Shown here piece after piece: positions 17,559 through 25,272 of a stretch of 64,000 bases of DNA (positions are counted from its first letter, which is position 1; every line of letters starts with the position of its first letter). A program made the position numbers and the translations under genes. Origin of the DNA: Bacillota bacterium. Lineage in GTDB: Bacteria; Bacillota; Clostridia; Oscillospirales; Acutalibacteraceae. Location of the stretch: assembly GCA_023390175.1 (NCBI GenBank), contig JAEWDK010000006.1:186001-250000 (forward strand). Direction: 5' to 3'. Under the pieces are notes generated by a model. It saw only the letters and a list, made by a program, of their open reading frames with translations. It was not told the origin of the DNA and ran no database searches.

Positions 17559-17587
17559 TTGACATTTTTTAATGTGGTGACTATAAT
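17559..17587 (+). promoter_or_regulatory. Full-consensus sigma-A promoter
   Basis: TTGACA (17559-17564), 17 bases, TATAAT (17582-17587): all 12 positions match consensus. It is the strongest promoter in the window by sequence, but it faces a 220-base stretch without a convincing gene before the acetyltransferase. Confidence 0.8.
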
Positions 17588-17593
17588 TCGAAT

Positions 17594-17815
17594 ATATCAT
17601 ACTGATTTCTCTCTAAAACACCTGTTATATTCGGCCTGTTTTCTGTTTTGCTGCGTTTTCCTCCCGGGCAGGCGCCGGCCTGCCGTTGTCATCAGCCTTG
17701 CAGAGCGAAAAACATCCTCGAAACTTATAAACGACTTTTTAATCAGAAATGAGTATTACTTTTTCAGCTGCCTCATTTAAAATTAGAATGATGTGAAAGG
17801 CTGGTCCGAACTAAG
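17594..17815 (+). other. 222-base leader or unannotated transcript before the acetyltransferase
   Basis: The stretch contains a GC-rich hairpin, CGGGCAGGC with GCCTGCCG near 17666-17686, and no ORF with a ribosome binding site. A frame from 17526 to 17780 exists but begins inside the terminator and has no start signal. The stretch may be a long 5' UTR or a small RNA. Confidence 0.35.
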
Positions 17816-18316
17816 ATGGAATTACAAATCAGAACAATGTTAAAATCCGATTGGGATGATGTTGCCAGAATTTATCAACATGGAATGGATACCAATATTG
17901 CCACTTTTCAGACAAACTGTCCCACCTTTGAGGAATGGGACAAGTCCCATCTAAAAGAATGCAGATATGTGATTACGGAGGACGGCGCCGTTGTGGGCTG
18001 GACTGCACTGAGCCCTGTTTCAAGCCGGTGTGTTTACGCGGGAGTGGCGGAAGTCAGCATTTATATGGATGAACGGTATTTCAAAAAAGGGTATGGAACC
18101 AAATTGCTGAACCATTTGATTCAGGAGTCGGAAAAATGCGGATTCTGGATGCTGCAGTCCGGAATTCTGCAGCACAATCAGGCGAGCATCAGCTTGCACA
18201 GCAAATGCGGGTTCCGCCAGGTGGGGTACCGTGAAAAGATTGCCCGCGACCATTCCGGCGCCTGGAAAAACACGGTTCTGATGGAAAAACGAAGCGGGTT
18301 GAACGAATTTAACTAG
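17816..18316 (+). CDS. GNAT N-acetyltransferase, phosphinothricin acetyltransferase-like
   Basis: A 166-residue acetyl-CoA-dependent acetyltransferase. The GNAT core is visible: acetyl-CoA loop in DERYFKKGYGTKLLNHLI, and NQASISLHSKCGFRQVGYRE near the end. The IRTMLKSDWDDVARIYQHGM start and GWTALSPVSSR segment are typical of the PAT/MnaT branch, which acetylates L-amino acid analogues such as phosphinothricin or methionine sulfone. The natural substrate cannot be told from sequence. A consensus promoter lies 230 bases upstream, and no terminator separates it from the following oxidoreductase. Confidence 0.85.
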   Translation: MELQIRTMLKSDWDDVARIYQHGMDTNIATFQTNCPTFEEWDKSHLKECRYVITEDGAVVGWTALSPVSSRCVYAGVAEVSIYMDERYFKKGYGTKLLNHLIQESEKCGFWMLQSGILQHNQASISLHSKCGFRQVGYREKIARDHSGAWKNTVLMEKRSGLNEFN

Positions 18317-18398
18317 AATCGAAAAAGCAGAAAAGTGGCTACATAATTTCGTATATTGGCAGGCTTTCCGCAAACCTTAATAGCGGAGGGATGTCAAT

Positions 18399-19733
18399 AT
18401 GAAATCAATTTGGAGCGAAAGCTGCAGTTTACCCGAAAGGGAAAGCTTAAAGGATGATATTGTTGTGGAAGCGGCAGTGATCGGGGCGGGAATGGCCGGG
18501 TTGCTTACCGCGTATTTGCTGGAAAAGCAGGGATTGAAGACAGTTGTACTAGAAGGCTTTTCTACAGTGGGCGGAGTGACAAAAAACACGACGGCGAAAA
18601 TCACCTCCCAGCACGACCTGATTTACGACCGGCTGATTCAAAAATTCGGCGTGGAGCTGGCGGGGCAATATGCATGGGCAAACCAGCGTGCAATTAAAAC
18701 GTACCGCGAAATGATAAATGAGAATCAAATCGACTGCGGCTTCGAAATAAAGCCGTCGTTTGTTTATTCACTGCGGGACGCCAAGCCGATTGAGGACGAA
18801 GCGGTTGCGGCGGGCAAGCTGGGAATTGAAGCGGAATTCACCACAATCACCGACCTTCCGTTTGCGGTGAAAGCCGCGGTAAAATTTGAAAACCAGGCGC
18901 AGTTTAATCCGCTTCAATTTCTCAGGGCGATTTCAAAGAATCTTACGATTTATGAACACACCATGGCGCGTGAAATCCGGGACGATGTCATCATAACGGA
19001 GCACGGCAGGGTAACCGCGGATTACATTGTGGTTGCAACACACTTTCCGTTTGTGAATATTCCCGGCTGGTATTTTGCGCGGATGCATCAGGAGCGTTCC
19101 TACGTGATTGCGCTGAAAAACGCAGTGCAGCTGAATGGAATGTATATTGACGAAAACCCGGACGGATACTCCTTCCGAAATTACGGGGAGTATCTCCTGC
19201 TTGGCGGTGCGCCACACCGTACGGGGAAACACCCTCAAAAAAGCAGCTATGAAACGCTTCGAAAAGCGGCGAAAGAACTTTTTCCGCAAAGCGAAGAGGT
19301 TGCCTGCTGGTCGGCTCAGGACTGTGTAACCTGGGACAATGTGCCGTATATCGGGCAGTACGCCGCATCCACTCCAAACCTTTATGTCGCAACCGGGTTT
19401 AAAAAGTGGGGTATGACGGGTGCGATGGCTGCCGCTGAAATCATAACGGACTCCATTTGCGGCCGGCAGAACGACTGCGCTGAGGTCTTTTCGCCGCAGC
19501 GGTTCCACGCTTCCGCCTCCATGAAGAATCTTTTGACGGACGCCGGGCATTCCGTTGCCGGGCTTACCGCCGGTGCGCTTTCCGCTCCCTCCAGAAGATG
19601 TGCTCATTTGGGCTGCCGGCTGCAGTGGAATGAAGATGAAAAAACATGGGACTGCCCGTGCCACGGCTCCCGCTACGACAGCGAAGGCGAGCTGCTTGAC
19701 AGTCCCGCGACGAAAGGACTGTCGCATGAGTGA
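18399..19733 (+). CDS. FAD-dependent oxidoreductase with C-terminal Rieske iron-sulfur domain
   Basis: A 444-residue protein. An N-terminal DAO-type FAD fold begins with the dinucleotide motif AVIGAGMAGLLTAYLLEKQG. A Rieske centre sits at the C-terminus with ligands C-A-H (in RCAHLGC) and C-P-C-H (in DCPCHGSRYD). This matches the YhfW-like family of B. subtilis, whose reaction is unknown; amine or amino acid oxidation is often assumed from the DAO fold. The Rieske cluster would pass electrons to or from the flavin within one chain. The start follows GGAGGGATGTCAAT. Its last codons overlap the next gene by 8 bases, indicating coupled expression. Confidence 0.88.
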   Translation: MKSIWSESCSLPERESLKDDIVVEAAVIGAGMAGLLTAYLLEKQGLKTVVLEGFSTVGGVTKNTTAKITSQHDLIYDRLIQKFGVELAGQYAWANQRAIKTYREMINENQIDCGFEIKPSFVYSLRDAKPIEDEAVAAGKLGIEAEFTTITDLPFAVKAAVKFENQAQFNPLQFLRAISKNLTIYEHTMAREIRDDVIITEHGRVTADYIVVATHFPFVNIPGWYFARMHQERSYVIALKNAVQLNGMYIDENPDGYSFRNYGEYLLLGGAPHRTGKHPQKSSYETLRKAAKELFPQSEEVACWSAQDCVTWDNVPYIGQYAASTPNLYVATGFKKWGMTGAMAAAEIITDSICGRQNDCAEVFSPQRFHASASMKNLLTDAGHSVAGLTAGALSAPSRRCAHLGCRLQWNEDEKTWDCPCHGSRYDSEGELLDSPATKGLSHE

Positions 19734-20607
19734 ATTTCACGGGGCGCATAAAAGCCGCTCCTATTTTGAAGGCTGGTACTTCAAACACCAAAACGGGGAA
19801 CATACCGTTGCGTTCATACCGGGTGTGAACTACGATGATCAGGGAAGAAAATCGGCTTTCGTACAGGTGATTACCGATGAAGGCTCCGGTAATGTACTGC
19901 TGCCGTTTTCCGGGTTTCACGTTTGCCCGTATGGCCCGATTTATATTGGAAATCAGGTGTTTGGCGAGCGGGGAATTAAAGTTGACCTGAATACGCCTGA
20001 AATTCGCTGCAAAGGAAATATAAGATACGGTCCGTTGACGCCGCCGCAGTCCGACGTAATGGGGCCGTTCCGTTTTGTTCCGTTTATGGAATGCCGCCAC
20101 GGCGTTATCAGCATGAAACACAGCCTGCGCGGCTTTCTTGAGGTAAACGGAATTCCAATTGATTTTACCGGCGGCACAGGCTATATTGAAAAGGACTGGG
20201 GAACCTCGTTCCCCAAAAGCTATTTATGGGTGCAGTGCAGCCGCTTCGCCGAAGATTCCTGCAGCATCATGGTTTCCATTGCGGACATCCCATTTGGAAA
20301 ATTCAGTTTTCAGGGCTGCATCGGAATCATACATTACCGGGGGCGTGAATATCGCTTGGCCACTTATAACGGGGTAAAGATTCTTCGCTGTGATGAAACA
20401 GGACTGATCCTGAAACAGCGGGACTGTGTGCTCAAAGCTGAATTTTCAAAAAGCTCGCCGCAAAACCTGTTTGCGCCAACAATCGGAACAATGTCGCGTA
20501 TTATCCGTGAAAATGCCGCCTGCCATGTCCGCTTCCGGTTTTATCGGGGGAATGCGCTGCTGTTTGACCTGCAAAGTGAGGAAGCGGGCCTTGAATATGC
20601 AGAATAA
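19726..20607 (+). CDS. Tocopherol cyclase-like protein
   Basis: A 293-residue protein resembling the tocopherol cyclase family (plant VTE1 fold). The marks are the N-terminal HKSRSYFEGWYFKHQ, then GFHVCPYGPIYIG, and the conserved TGYIEKDWGTSFPKSYLWVQ block. In plants these enzymes close the chromanol ring. Clostridia are not known to make tocopherol, so the substrate here is unknown and probably another lipid or quinone-like molecule (inference). I start at the ATG at 19726, which overlaps the stop of the FAD/Rieske gene; the frame is open further upstream but encodes the other protein there. A strong terminator follows. Confidence 0.8.
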   Translation: MSEFHGAHKSRSYFEGWYFKHQNGEHTVAFIPGVNYDDQGRKSAFVQVITDEGSGNVLLPFSGFHVCPYGPIYIGNQVFGERGIKVDLNTPEIRCKGNIRYGPLTPPQSDVMGPFRFVPFMECRHGVISMKHSLRGFLEVNGIPIDFTGGTGYIEKDWGTSFPKSYLWVQCSRFAEDSCSIMVSIADIPFGKFSFQGCIGIIHYRGREYRLATYNGVKILRCDETGLILKQRDCVLKAEFSKSSPQNLFAPTIGTMSRIIRENAACHVRFRFYRGNALLFDLQSEEAGLEYAE

Positions 20608-20629
20608 AAAATGTTAGACGATTCATAAA

Positions 20630-20663
20630 AGCAGGGGCCGCTGGTACAGCGGCCCCTGCTCCG
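20630..20663. terminator. Strong hairpin terminator between convergent genes
   Basis: A perfect 14-bp GC-rich stem (20630-20643 with 20647-20660) and a GTA loop. The T tract is weak, so termination may rest on stem strength. Confidence 0.75.
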
Positions 20664-20691
20664 TACTGTTTTAATTTGGTTGATTCGAAAA

Positions 20692-20874
20692 TCAGGACTG
20701 TGCGGACTGCCCTGCCAGATTCTGTACATAATTATGCATTTCCTGTTTGGAGTCAATTTGGTGTGTTTGGTCAATGATTTTTTGCTGCTCCTGCTCCGAC
20801 AGCGCGCTGAAATGTTCCATCGCCTGCGGATTCATTGCAAGCGCCATACCGAAACCAATCGGAAGATCACCCAT
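20692..20874 (-). CDS. Conserved 60-residue micro-protein
   Basis: A soluble, mostly helical protein of 60 residues beginning MGDLPIGFGMALAMNPQAME and continuing with a Glu/Gln-rich helix (FSALSEQEQQKIIDQTHQI) and KQEMHNYVQNLAG. I recall closely similar small ORFs in other Clostridia, with MALA, LS-E and QTH-I-SK-EM conserved, but know no function. A GGGGTGATAAT ribosome binding site precedes the ATG. It is flanked by the terminator at 20630-20663 and by a divergent promoter, so it is a stand-alone gene. Confidence 0.75.
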   Translation of the reverse strand: MGDLPIGFGMALAMNPQAMEHFSALSEQEQQKIIDQTHQIDSKQEMHNYVQNLAGQSAQS

Positions 20875-20966
20875 ATTATCACCCCAAATTTAGTTTTCTC
20901 AAAAGTTTCGAAATCATACTTTTCTTATTAATCATTAAATATTATATGATTATCGTTAAATTATAA

Positions 20967-20995
20967 TTGACAATCAATAAAATAAAGAATAATAT
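20967..20995 (+). promoter_or_regulatory. Sigma-A promoter of the DUF2975-YozG pair
   Basis: TTGACA (20967-20972), 17 bases, TAATAT (20990-20995), about 25 bases before the DUF2975 start. Confidence 0.75.
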
Positions 20996-21020
20996 TGTGA
21001 TAGATAAGGGGGAGAACAAT

Positions 21021-21599
21021 ATGAGCGAAATGAATAAAGGCTTTATGGGTGAGTCAAGTGACTTGAACCTTGGTGAAACGGTCGTTCTGTCTGATTTTGC
21101 GTCTGGCGGCTCTTCCGTTCCGGATGAGCGTGAAATCACACAGATGAAATTTGAGAAATTCTGCAAGCGCCTTTCCTGGGTTCTGTTCTTTCTTTATTTT
21201 CCGGTTGTGGTTTTCTGCATCGGTTTAATCGTTGCGGGAGTTCATTTTTTAAATGGCACCGAACTGACGGGAATGGATTTGCCACGATTTTTAGAAATGC
21301 TTGAAGTGGTTATTCTGTTCATATTGGTGATTGTTGGGCTGCGCAGTATTCGGAAAACACAAAGACCGTTTACTAGGACGATGTCTGTGTGTATTTTGGC
21401 GATTGGTATTGTCATACTTTTTTATTCCGCGCTGATGCCGACCCTGTCTCCGCAGTTCAAAACAGGGTATGACATACTCAGTATGGGCAGGTTTTGCCTG
21501 GATGGGTTCGGCAGTACGATTGGCGTCTTAATTATCCTGTTCAGCCGTATTTACCATTATGGTGTGGAATTGCAGGTATCGGAAGATTTAACGGTCTGA
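21021..21599 (+). CDS. DUF2975 family membrane protein
   Basis: A 192-residue protein with a soluble N-terminus of about 45 residues and four predicted membrane helices (about 52-75, 90-115, 125-145 and 155-180). Size, helix spacing and the adjacent small XRE regulator match the DUF2975 family (YoaS type). The biochemical role is unknown. The ATG at 21021 follows AAGGGGGAG. An upstream in-frame TTG coincides with the -35 box of the promoter and cannot be the start. Confidence 0.75.
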   Translation: MSEMNKGFMGESSDLNLGETVVLSDFASGGSSVPDEREITQMKFEKFCKRLSWVLFFLYFPVVVFCIGLIVAGVHFLNGTELTGMDLPRFLEMLEVVILFILVIVGLRSIRKTQRPFTRTMSVCILAIGIVILFYSALMPTLSPQFKTGYDILSMGRFCLDGFGSTIGVLIILFSRIYHYGVELQVSEDLTV

Positions 21600-21612
21600 A
21601 CGGAGGCGCTTT

Positions 21613-21834
21613 ATGCCAATTATCTTACGGCTTGACCGGGTTTTAGCCGACCGAAAAATGACCCTGAGCGACCTTTCCGCACAGGTTGGGATTTCGCTTG
21701 TCAACCTTTCCATTCTAAAAACAGGAAAGGCCCGCGCGATCCGTTTCAGCACGCTTGAAAGAGTTTGTGAAGTGCTGCACTGCCAGCCCGGTGATTTGCT
21801 GGAATTTGAATCCGACCATCAGGGTAAGCAGTAA
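21613..21834 (+). CDS. YozG-type Cro/C1 family transcriptional regulator
   Basis: A 73-residue protein that is almost entirely one helix-turn-helix domain (MTLSDLSAQVGISLVNLSILKTGKA, followed by LERVCEVLHCQPGDLLEFE). It lies 13 bases after the DUF2975 gene, and the two families occur together widely in Firmicutes. The regulator most likely controls this pair, by analogy with other membrane-protein/XRE pairs. DNA-binding residues are intact. Confidence 0.9.
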   Translation: MPIILRLDRVLADRKMTLSDLSAQVGISLVNLSILKTGKARAIRFSTLERVCEVLHCQPGDLLEFESDHQGKQ

Positions 21835-21906
21835 AAATTCAGTCCTGTACGGAAGGAATGCTTTATGTTGGTCACCATGATTTGCCGCAATATCATCAAA
21901 TAAAGA

Positions 21907-21935
21907 TTGACTTAACGAATAAAATATGTTAAAAT
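21907..21935 (+). promoter_or_regulatory. Sigma-A promoter of the nickel transporter operon
   Basis: TTGACT (21907-21912), 17 bases, TAAAAT (21930-21935). Transcription would begin near 21942, giving a leader of about 117 bases that contains an intrinsic terminator. Confidence 0.7.
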
Positions 21936-21997
21936 GTGACCCGTTAAACGAAGTCATGAAGACTTTATTTCAACTTATGCTCAGTCGTGAAAACAAA

Positions 21998-22042
21998 CCC
22001 ATGAAGGGCGATTTTTATCCGCCCGTCGTGGGCTTTATTTTT
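21998..22042 (+). terminator. Intrinsic terminator in the leader of the nickel transporter operon (attenuator)
   Basis: CCCATGAAGGGCG (21998-22010) pairs with CGCCCGTCGTGGG (22020-22032), with 12 of 13 positions paired, followed by CTTTATTTTT. The T tract ends only 4 bases before the GGAGGAG ribosome binding site of the transporter gene. The element therefore lies inside the transcript leader and must be bypassed for expression. CATGAAG of the left arm is repeated at 21955-21961, which allows an alternative pairing with the right arm. Confidence 0.7.
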
Positions 22043-22058
22043 GATTGGAGGAGTCTTC

Positions 22059-23090
22059 ATGCATATTCCCGACGGATATTTAAGCCCCGCAACAACGATT
22101 CCCGCTTTTGCCGCAATGGTTCCGGCTTGGGGGGCTGCTTTTCATAAAGTGAAAAAAACGGTGGAAAAAAGGAGCATTCCCACACTGGCGCTTTGCTCGG
22201 CTTTTTCCTTTTTAATTATGATGCTGAACGTGCCGGTGGCGGGGGGAAGCTCCGCGCATGCGGTCGGCGCGGTTTTTATCGCCATTCTGCTTGGCCCGTG
22301 GGCTGCGACCATCTCTGTTTCCACGGCACTTTTAATTCAGGCGCTTGTCTTCGGGGACGGCGGAATTATGGCGTTCGGTATTAACTGCCTGAACATGGCT
22401 GTGATTATGCCTTTTGCAGGCTACTATATTTATAAAATAATAAAGGGAAAATCAAAGCTTGGCAGCGGACGGAGCCTTGTGGCTACGTTTGCCGGCAGCT
22501 ATTTCGGATTGAATCTTGCGGCGTTCGCCGCCGCGCTCGAATTCGGAATTCAACCGCTTTTGTTCAAGGCAGCGGACGGCACGCCGCTTTACTGTCCCTA
22601 TCCGCTTTCTGTTTCCGTTCCGTCCATGGCATTTGCGCACGGCCTGATCGCCGGGCCGATTGAGGGAATTATTTCCACGGCGGCCGTTGCCTATATCATA
22701 AAATTTGCTCCTCAGTTTTTTGAACAGAATCACATGCTTTCCGAACAGGAAGCCGTTCCTTTCCTGAAAAAATATAAATCACTGTTTATCCCGCTGGCTA
22801 TGCTGGCGGCAATTACGCCGCTGGGCCTGATTGCAACGGGAACCGCGTGGGGCGAGTGGGGCGCAGATGAAATAAAAGCACAGCTGGGTTATATCCCCAA
22901 AGGATTTGCCGCAATGGCTGACCGCTATCACGCTTTGCTGCCTGACTATTCCCTGCCGGTGCTTGGCGAGGGGCAGCTGGGCTCCGCAGCCGGATACATC
23001 CTTTCCGCCATCGTTGGTATCGCGGTGATTTCAATCCTGATTTTCCTCACTTCAAAGCTGATCATGAAAGAGCAAAAGGGGAATAAGTAG
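22059..23090 (+). CDS. ECF-type nickel/cobalt transporter, fused substrate subunits (NikMN/CbiM type)
   Basis: The metal-binding and membrane component of an energy-coupling-factor importer. The 343-residue protein begins MHIPDGYLSPATT; the free N-terminal Met-His is the nickel/cobalt-binding element of CbiM/NikM. It contains GGSSAHAVGAVF and several membrane helices. The C-terminal extension (about 270-343: a periplasmic loop PDYSLPVLGEG plus one helix) corresponds to the NikN/CbiN subunit, here fused. The ATG at 22059 follows GGAGGAG; an upstream frame to 22041 would hide the essential His2. Downstream CooT favours nickel over cobalt (inference). Confidence 0.9.
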   Translation: MHIPDGYLSPATTIPAFAAMVPAWGAAFHKVKKTVEKRSIPTLALCSAFSFLIMMLNVPVAGGSSAHAVGAVFIAILLGPWAATISVSTALLIQALVFGDGGIMAFGINCLNMAVIMPFAGYYIYKIIKGKSKLGSGRSLVATFAGSYFGLNLAAFAAALEFGIQPLLFKAADGTPLYCPYPLSVSVPSMAFAHGLIAGPIEGIISTAAVAYIIKFAPQFFEQNHMLSEQEAVPFLKKYKSLFIPLAMLAAITPLGLIATGTAWGEWGADEIKAQLGYIPKGFAAMADRYHALLPDYSLPVLGEGQLGSAAGYILSAIVGIAVISILIFLTSKLIMKEQKGNK

Positions 23091-23094
23091 TTTC

Positions 23095-24027
23095 ATGGAA
23101 CAAAAGAACAGCGCGAATCCCCAGCTTCCCGATTGGCTGCTGGAAAAATGCGAAACCGTCGAAACGGAGCATTCTCCTGCGAAAATGCATTTCATCCGGA
23201 AAACGATGCATCATATTTCCGAAGTATTTGAAAATGAGTTTTTCTGCGAGAAATACACGCGGCTGCCACTGCTTTTGCAGATTATCGATCCCCGTGTTAA
23301 GATCATTCTTTTTTTGGCCTTTTTGCTGCTTAGCAGCTTTGCGCACAGCCTTGCCGTGCTTGTTGCTTTGGCGGCTGTTCCGATGATTTATGCGAAGCTT
23401 TCCGGGCTGGAAATGAAAACTTACGCCAGAAGGATATGGCTTTATATTCCGTTCCTGGTGCTCCTGCTTTCCCTTCCGGGCGCATCGAGCCTGTTTGTGC
23501 AGGGAACTCCGTTATTCTATGTCATACGCCCGGGCGGCATGGGGCTGCAAAACGGCCTTTACTTTTCGCCCGGTGGGCTGGAAGTAGCGCTGAGGCTTGT
23601 GCTCCGTGCCGGAATTTCACTGTCGTTCGGTTTTTTGCTGCTGCTGACGACCCGCTGGTCACAGATTACGGGAGCGCTTGCCGCAATGCATGTTCCGCTC
23701 CTGATTGTGTCCATTTTAAATATGGCGTACCGTTATATTTTTGTAATGTCGGCCGCGTTGGGGGATATGATGGAAGCAAGGTTCCTGCGCACGGCCGGAA
23801 GCCTGACAACACAGGACAACCGCAGGTTTATGGGGCACAGCGCCGCGCTTCTTTTTTTAAAATCCCATTTTCTCAGTCAGGAAATTTACGACGCAATGTG
23901 CTGCCGCGGCTTTACAGGGGAACCAGTCGGCCTGCAAACCATGAAAATCACCGGCAAAGACATCCTTTTTCTGATTAATAACGGGATTATTATTTTGATA
24001 CTGATTGCGGGGGAAATTCTGTTTTGA
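23095..24027 (+). CDS. ECF transporter T component (NikQ/CbiQ type)
   Basis: A 310-residue membrane protein that couples the ATPase to the metal-binding subunit. The central helices and the ALGDMMEARFLRTAG stretch, followed by AMCCRGFTGEP, correspond to the two Ala-Arg-Gly-type coupling motifs of T components (the second as CRGF). An N-terminal soluble region of about 55 residues precedes the first helix and is longer than in typical CbiQ. It starts 4 bases after the NikMN stop and overlaps the next gene. Confidence 0.9.
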   Translation: MEQKNSANPQLPDWLLEKCETVETEHSPAKMHFIRKTMHHISEVFENEFFCEKYTRLPLLLQIIDPRVKIILFLAFLLLSSFAHSLAVLVALAAVPMIYAKLSGLEMKTYARRIWLYIPFLVLLLSLPGASSLFVQGTPLFYVIRPGGMGLQNGLYFSPGGLEVALRLVLRAGISLSFGFLLLLTTRWSQITGALAAMHVPLLIVSILNMAYRYIFVMSAALGDMMEARFLRTAGSLTTQDNRRFMGHSAALLFLKSHFLSQEIYDAMCCRGFTGEPVGLQTMKITGKDILFLINNGIIILILIAGEILF

Positions 24028-24794
24028 CGACCCAAATGAAAAAAACAATCTTCCGGCTGCAGGGTGCGGATTTCGCTTACCCTTACGGCACACCGGTTCT
24101 TAAAAATATCACCCTTACCATCCGCGAAGGCGAACGGGTCTGCATCCTCGGCGCGAACGGCTGCGGAAAGTCCACGCTGCTTAAAATCTTTTCCGGGCTG
24201 CTCCTGCCGCAGCAGGGAACGTTTGCCGCGTTTGAAGAGGAAGTAACGCAGAAGAAGCTCAACGATGATTCCTTTTCCAAGGCTTACCACAAAAAAGTCG
24301 GATTTATTTTTCAGGATTCCGACGTGCAGCTTTTTTGCAGTACGGTGGAAGAAGAAATCGCATTCGGACTTTTGCAGCAGGGGTTAAGCAGGGAAACGGT
24401 AACCCGGCGGATTGAAGACATTGTAAAGATGCTGGAGATAGAACATTTGGTCAATAAAACCCCATTCAAGCTGAGCGGAGGCGAAAAGAAAAAGGTCGCT
24501 TTGGCCGCGGTGCTGGCAATGAACCCCGATGTCCTGATATTGGACGAGCCGACAAACGGGCTGGACCCGCGCACCCAAATGTGGCTGATCCGGCTGCTTG
24601 ACTCCCTGGGGAAAGCGGGGAAAACCATCATTTCTTCCACGCACAACCTTGATCTTGTGCTGAGAATTTCAGACCGCGCGGTGCTGTTTGGCGAAGACCA
24701 CATTATTGCGGCGGATCAGCCTACAAATGAACTGGTTCGAAACGCTGAGCTGCTGAAAGCGGTGAACCTGGTGGATGAATCGTATCAAATTTGA
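24024..24794 (+). CDS. ECF transporter ATP-binding protein (NikO/CbiO type)
   Basis: The ATPase of the nickel/cobalt importer, 256 residues. Walker A is GANGCGKST, the Q-loop is FIFQDSDVQLFC, the signature is LSGGEKKKVALA, Walker B is VLILDEPTNGLDPR and the switch His is in SSTHNLDL. QDSDVQLF is typical of ECF ATPases for metals. The likely start is a TTG at 24024 overlapping the stop of the previous gene, with GGGGGAAA 8 bases upstream; an ATG at 24036 lacks a ribosome binding site. One ATPase gene implies a homodimer. Confidence 0.92.
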   Translation: MTTQMKKTIFRLQGADFAYPYGTPVLKNITLTIREGERVCILGANGCGKSTLLKIFSGLLLPQQGTFAAFEEEVTQKKLNDDSFSKAYHKKVGFIFQDSDVQLFCSTVEEEIAFGLLQQGLSRETVTRRIEDIVKMLEIEHLVNKTPFKLSGGEKKKVALAAVLAMNPDVLILDEPTNGLDPRTQMWLIRLLDSLGKAGKTIISSTHNLDLVLRISDRAVLFGEDHIIAADQPTNELVRNAELLKAVNLVDESYQI

Positions 24795-24823
24795 TTTAAA
24801 ACAAAATATATTTATGCTATAAT
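24795..24823 (+). promoter_or_regulatory. Possible extended -10 promoter before DUF3842
   Basis: TGCTATAAT (24815-24823) is a full extended -10 element, with a poor -35 (TTAAAA at 24795). It could give DUF3842-cooT expression independent of the transporter leader. Confidence 0.45.
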
Positions 24824-24854
24824 AGCCCTATTAAACGATATGGACGGTGGTTAA

Positions 24855-25271
24855 ATGCACATAGCGGTTGTTGACGGCCAGGGCGGCGGAATCGGCAAGG
24901 CAATCATCGAAAAATTGCGTGCGGAGCTTGGAAATGAGATTACCATTATGGCGCTTGGCACAAATTCCCTCGCAACCTCCCTTATGCTGAAGGCAGGTGC
25001 CAACGAAGGTGCGACGGGCGAAAATGCGATTGTTTTCAACGCGCCGAGGGTGGATGTTATTATTGGAAGCGTTGCGGTTATTGCGGCAAATTCCATGCTT
25101 GGGGAGCTTTCGCCCCCAATGGCGCGCGCCATTGCGGAAAGCCCCGCCAAAAAGGTTTTGATTCCGCTGAACCGCTGCCACATTTATGTGATGGGTGTGG
25201 CCGACGAGCCGCTGCCGCATCATGTGAGCCATGCGGTGGCTTTTGTAAAGGATTTGATAAGAGGTGAATGA
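24855..25271 (+). CDS. DUF3842 family protein
   Basis: A 138-residue soluble protein starting MHIAVVDGQGGGIGKAIIEKL. This glycine-rich segment after the first beta strand looks like a nucleotide-binding turn. GTNSLATSLMLKAGANEGATGENA and NAPRVDVIIGSVAVIAANSMLGE follow; the latter is an Ala/Gly-rich Rossmann-like half. I match it to DUF3842 from memory of the family. No reaction is known. It sits between the nickel importer and the CooT gene, with only 1 base to the latter, so a role in handling nickel is a reasonable guess. A ribosome binding site, GGACGGTGG, precedes it. Confidence 0.8.
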   Translation: MHIAVVDGQGGGIGKAIIEKLRAELGNEITIMALGTNSLATSLMLKAGANEGATGENAIVFNAPRVDVIIGSVAVIAANSMLGELSPPMARAIAESPAKKVLIPLNRCHIYVMGVADEPLPHHVSHAVAFVKDLIRGE

Positions 25272-25272
25272 T

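Noticed and set aside
17526..17780. An 84-codon frame after the phosphate operon
   Set aside because: It begins within the phoR terminator, has no ribosome binding site, contains the downstream promoter, and its composition is unlike the neighbours.
19555..19725. N-terminal extension of the tocopherol cyclase-like protein
   Set aside because: This part of the frame is the reverse-phase reading of the Rieske domain; the ATG at 19726 matches the family start.
20967..21020. Upstream start of the DUF2975 protein
   Set aside because: The codon coincides with the -35 box of the promoter; the ATG at 21021 has a strong ribosome binding site.
21926..22147. A 73-codon frame across the nickel transporter leader
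   Set aside because: Its first ATG lies inside the promoter, no ribosome binding site is present, and it runs over the terminator hairpin into nikMN in another frame.
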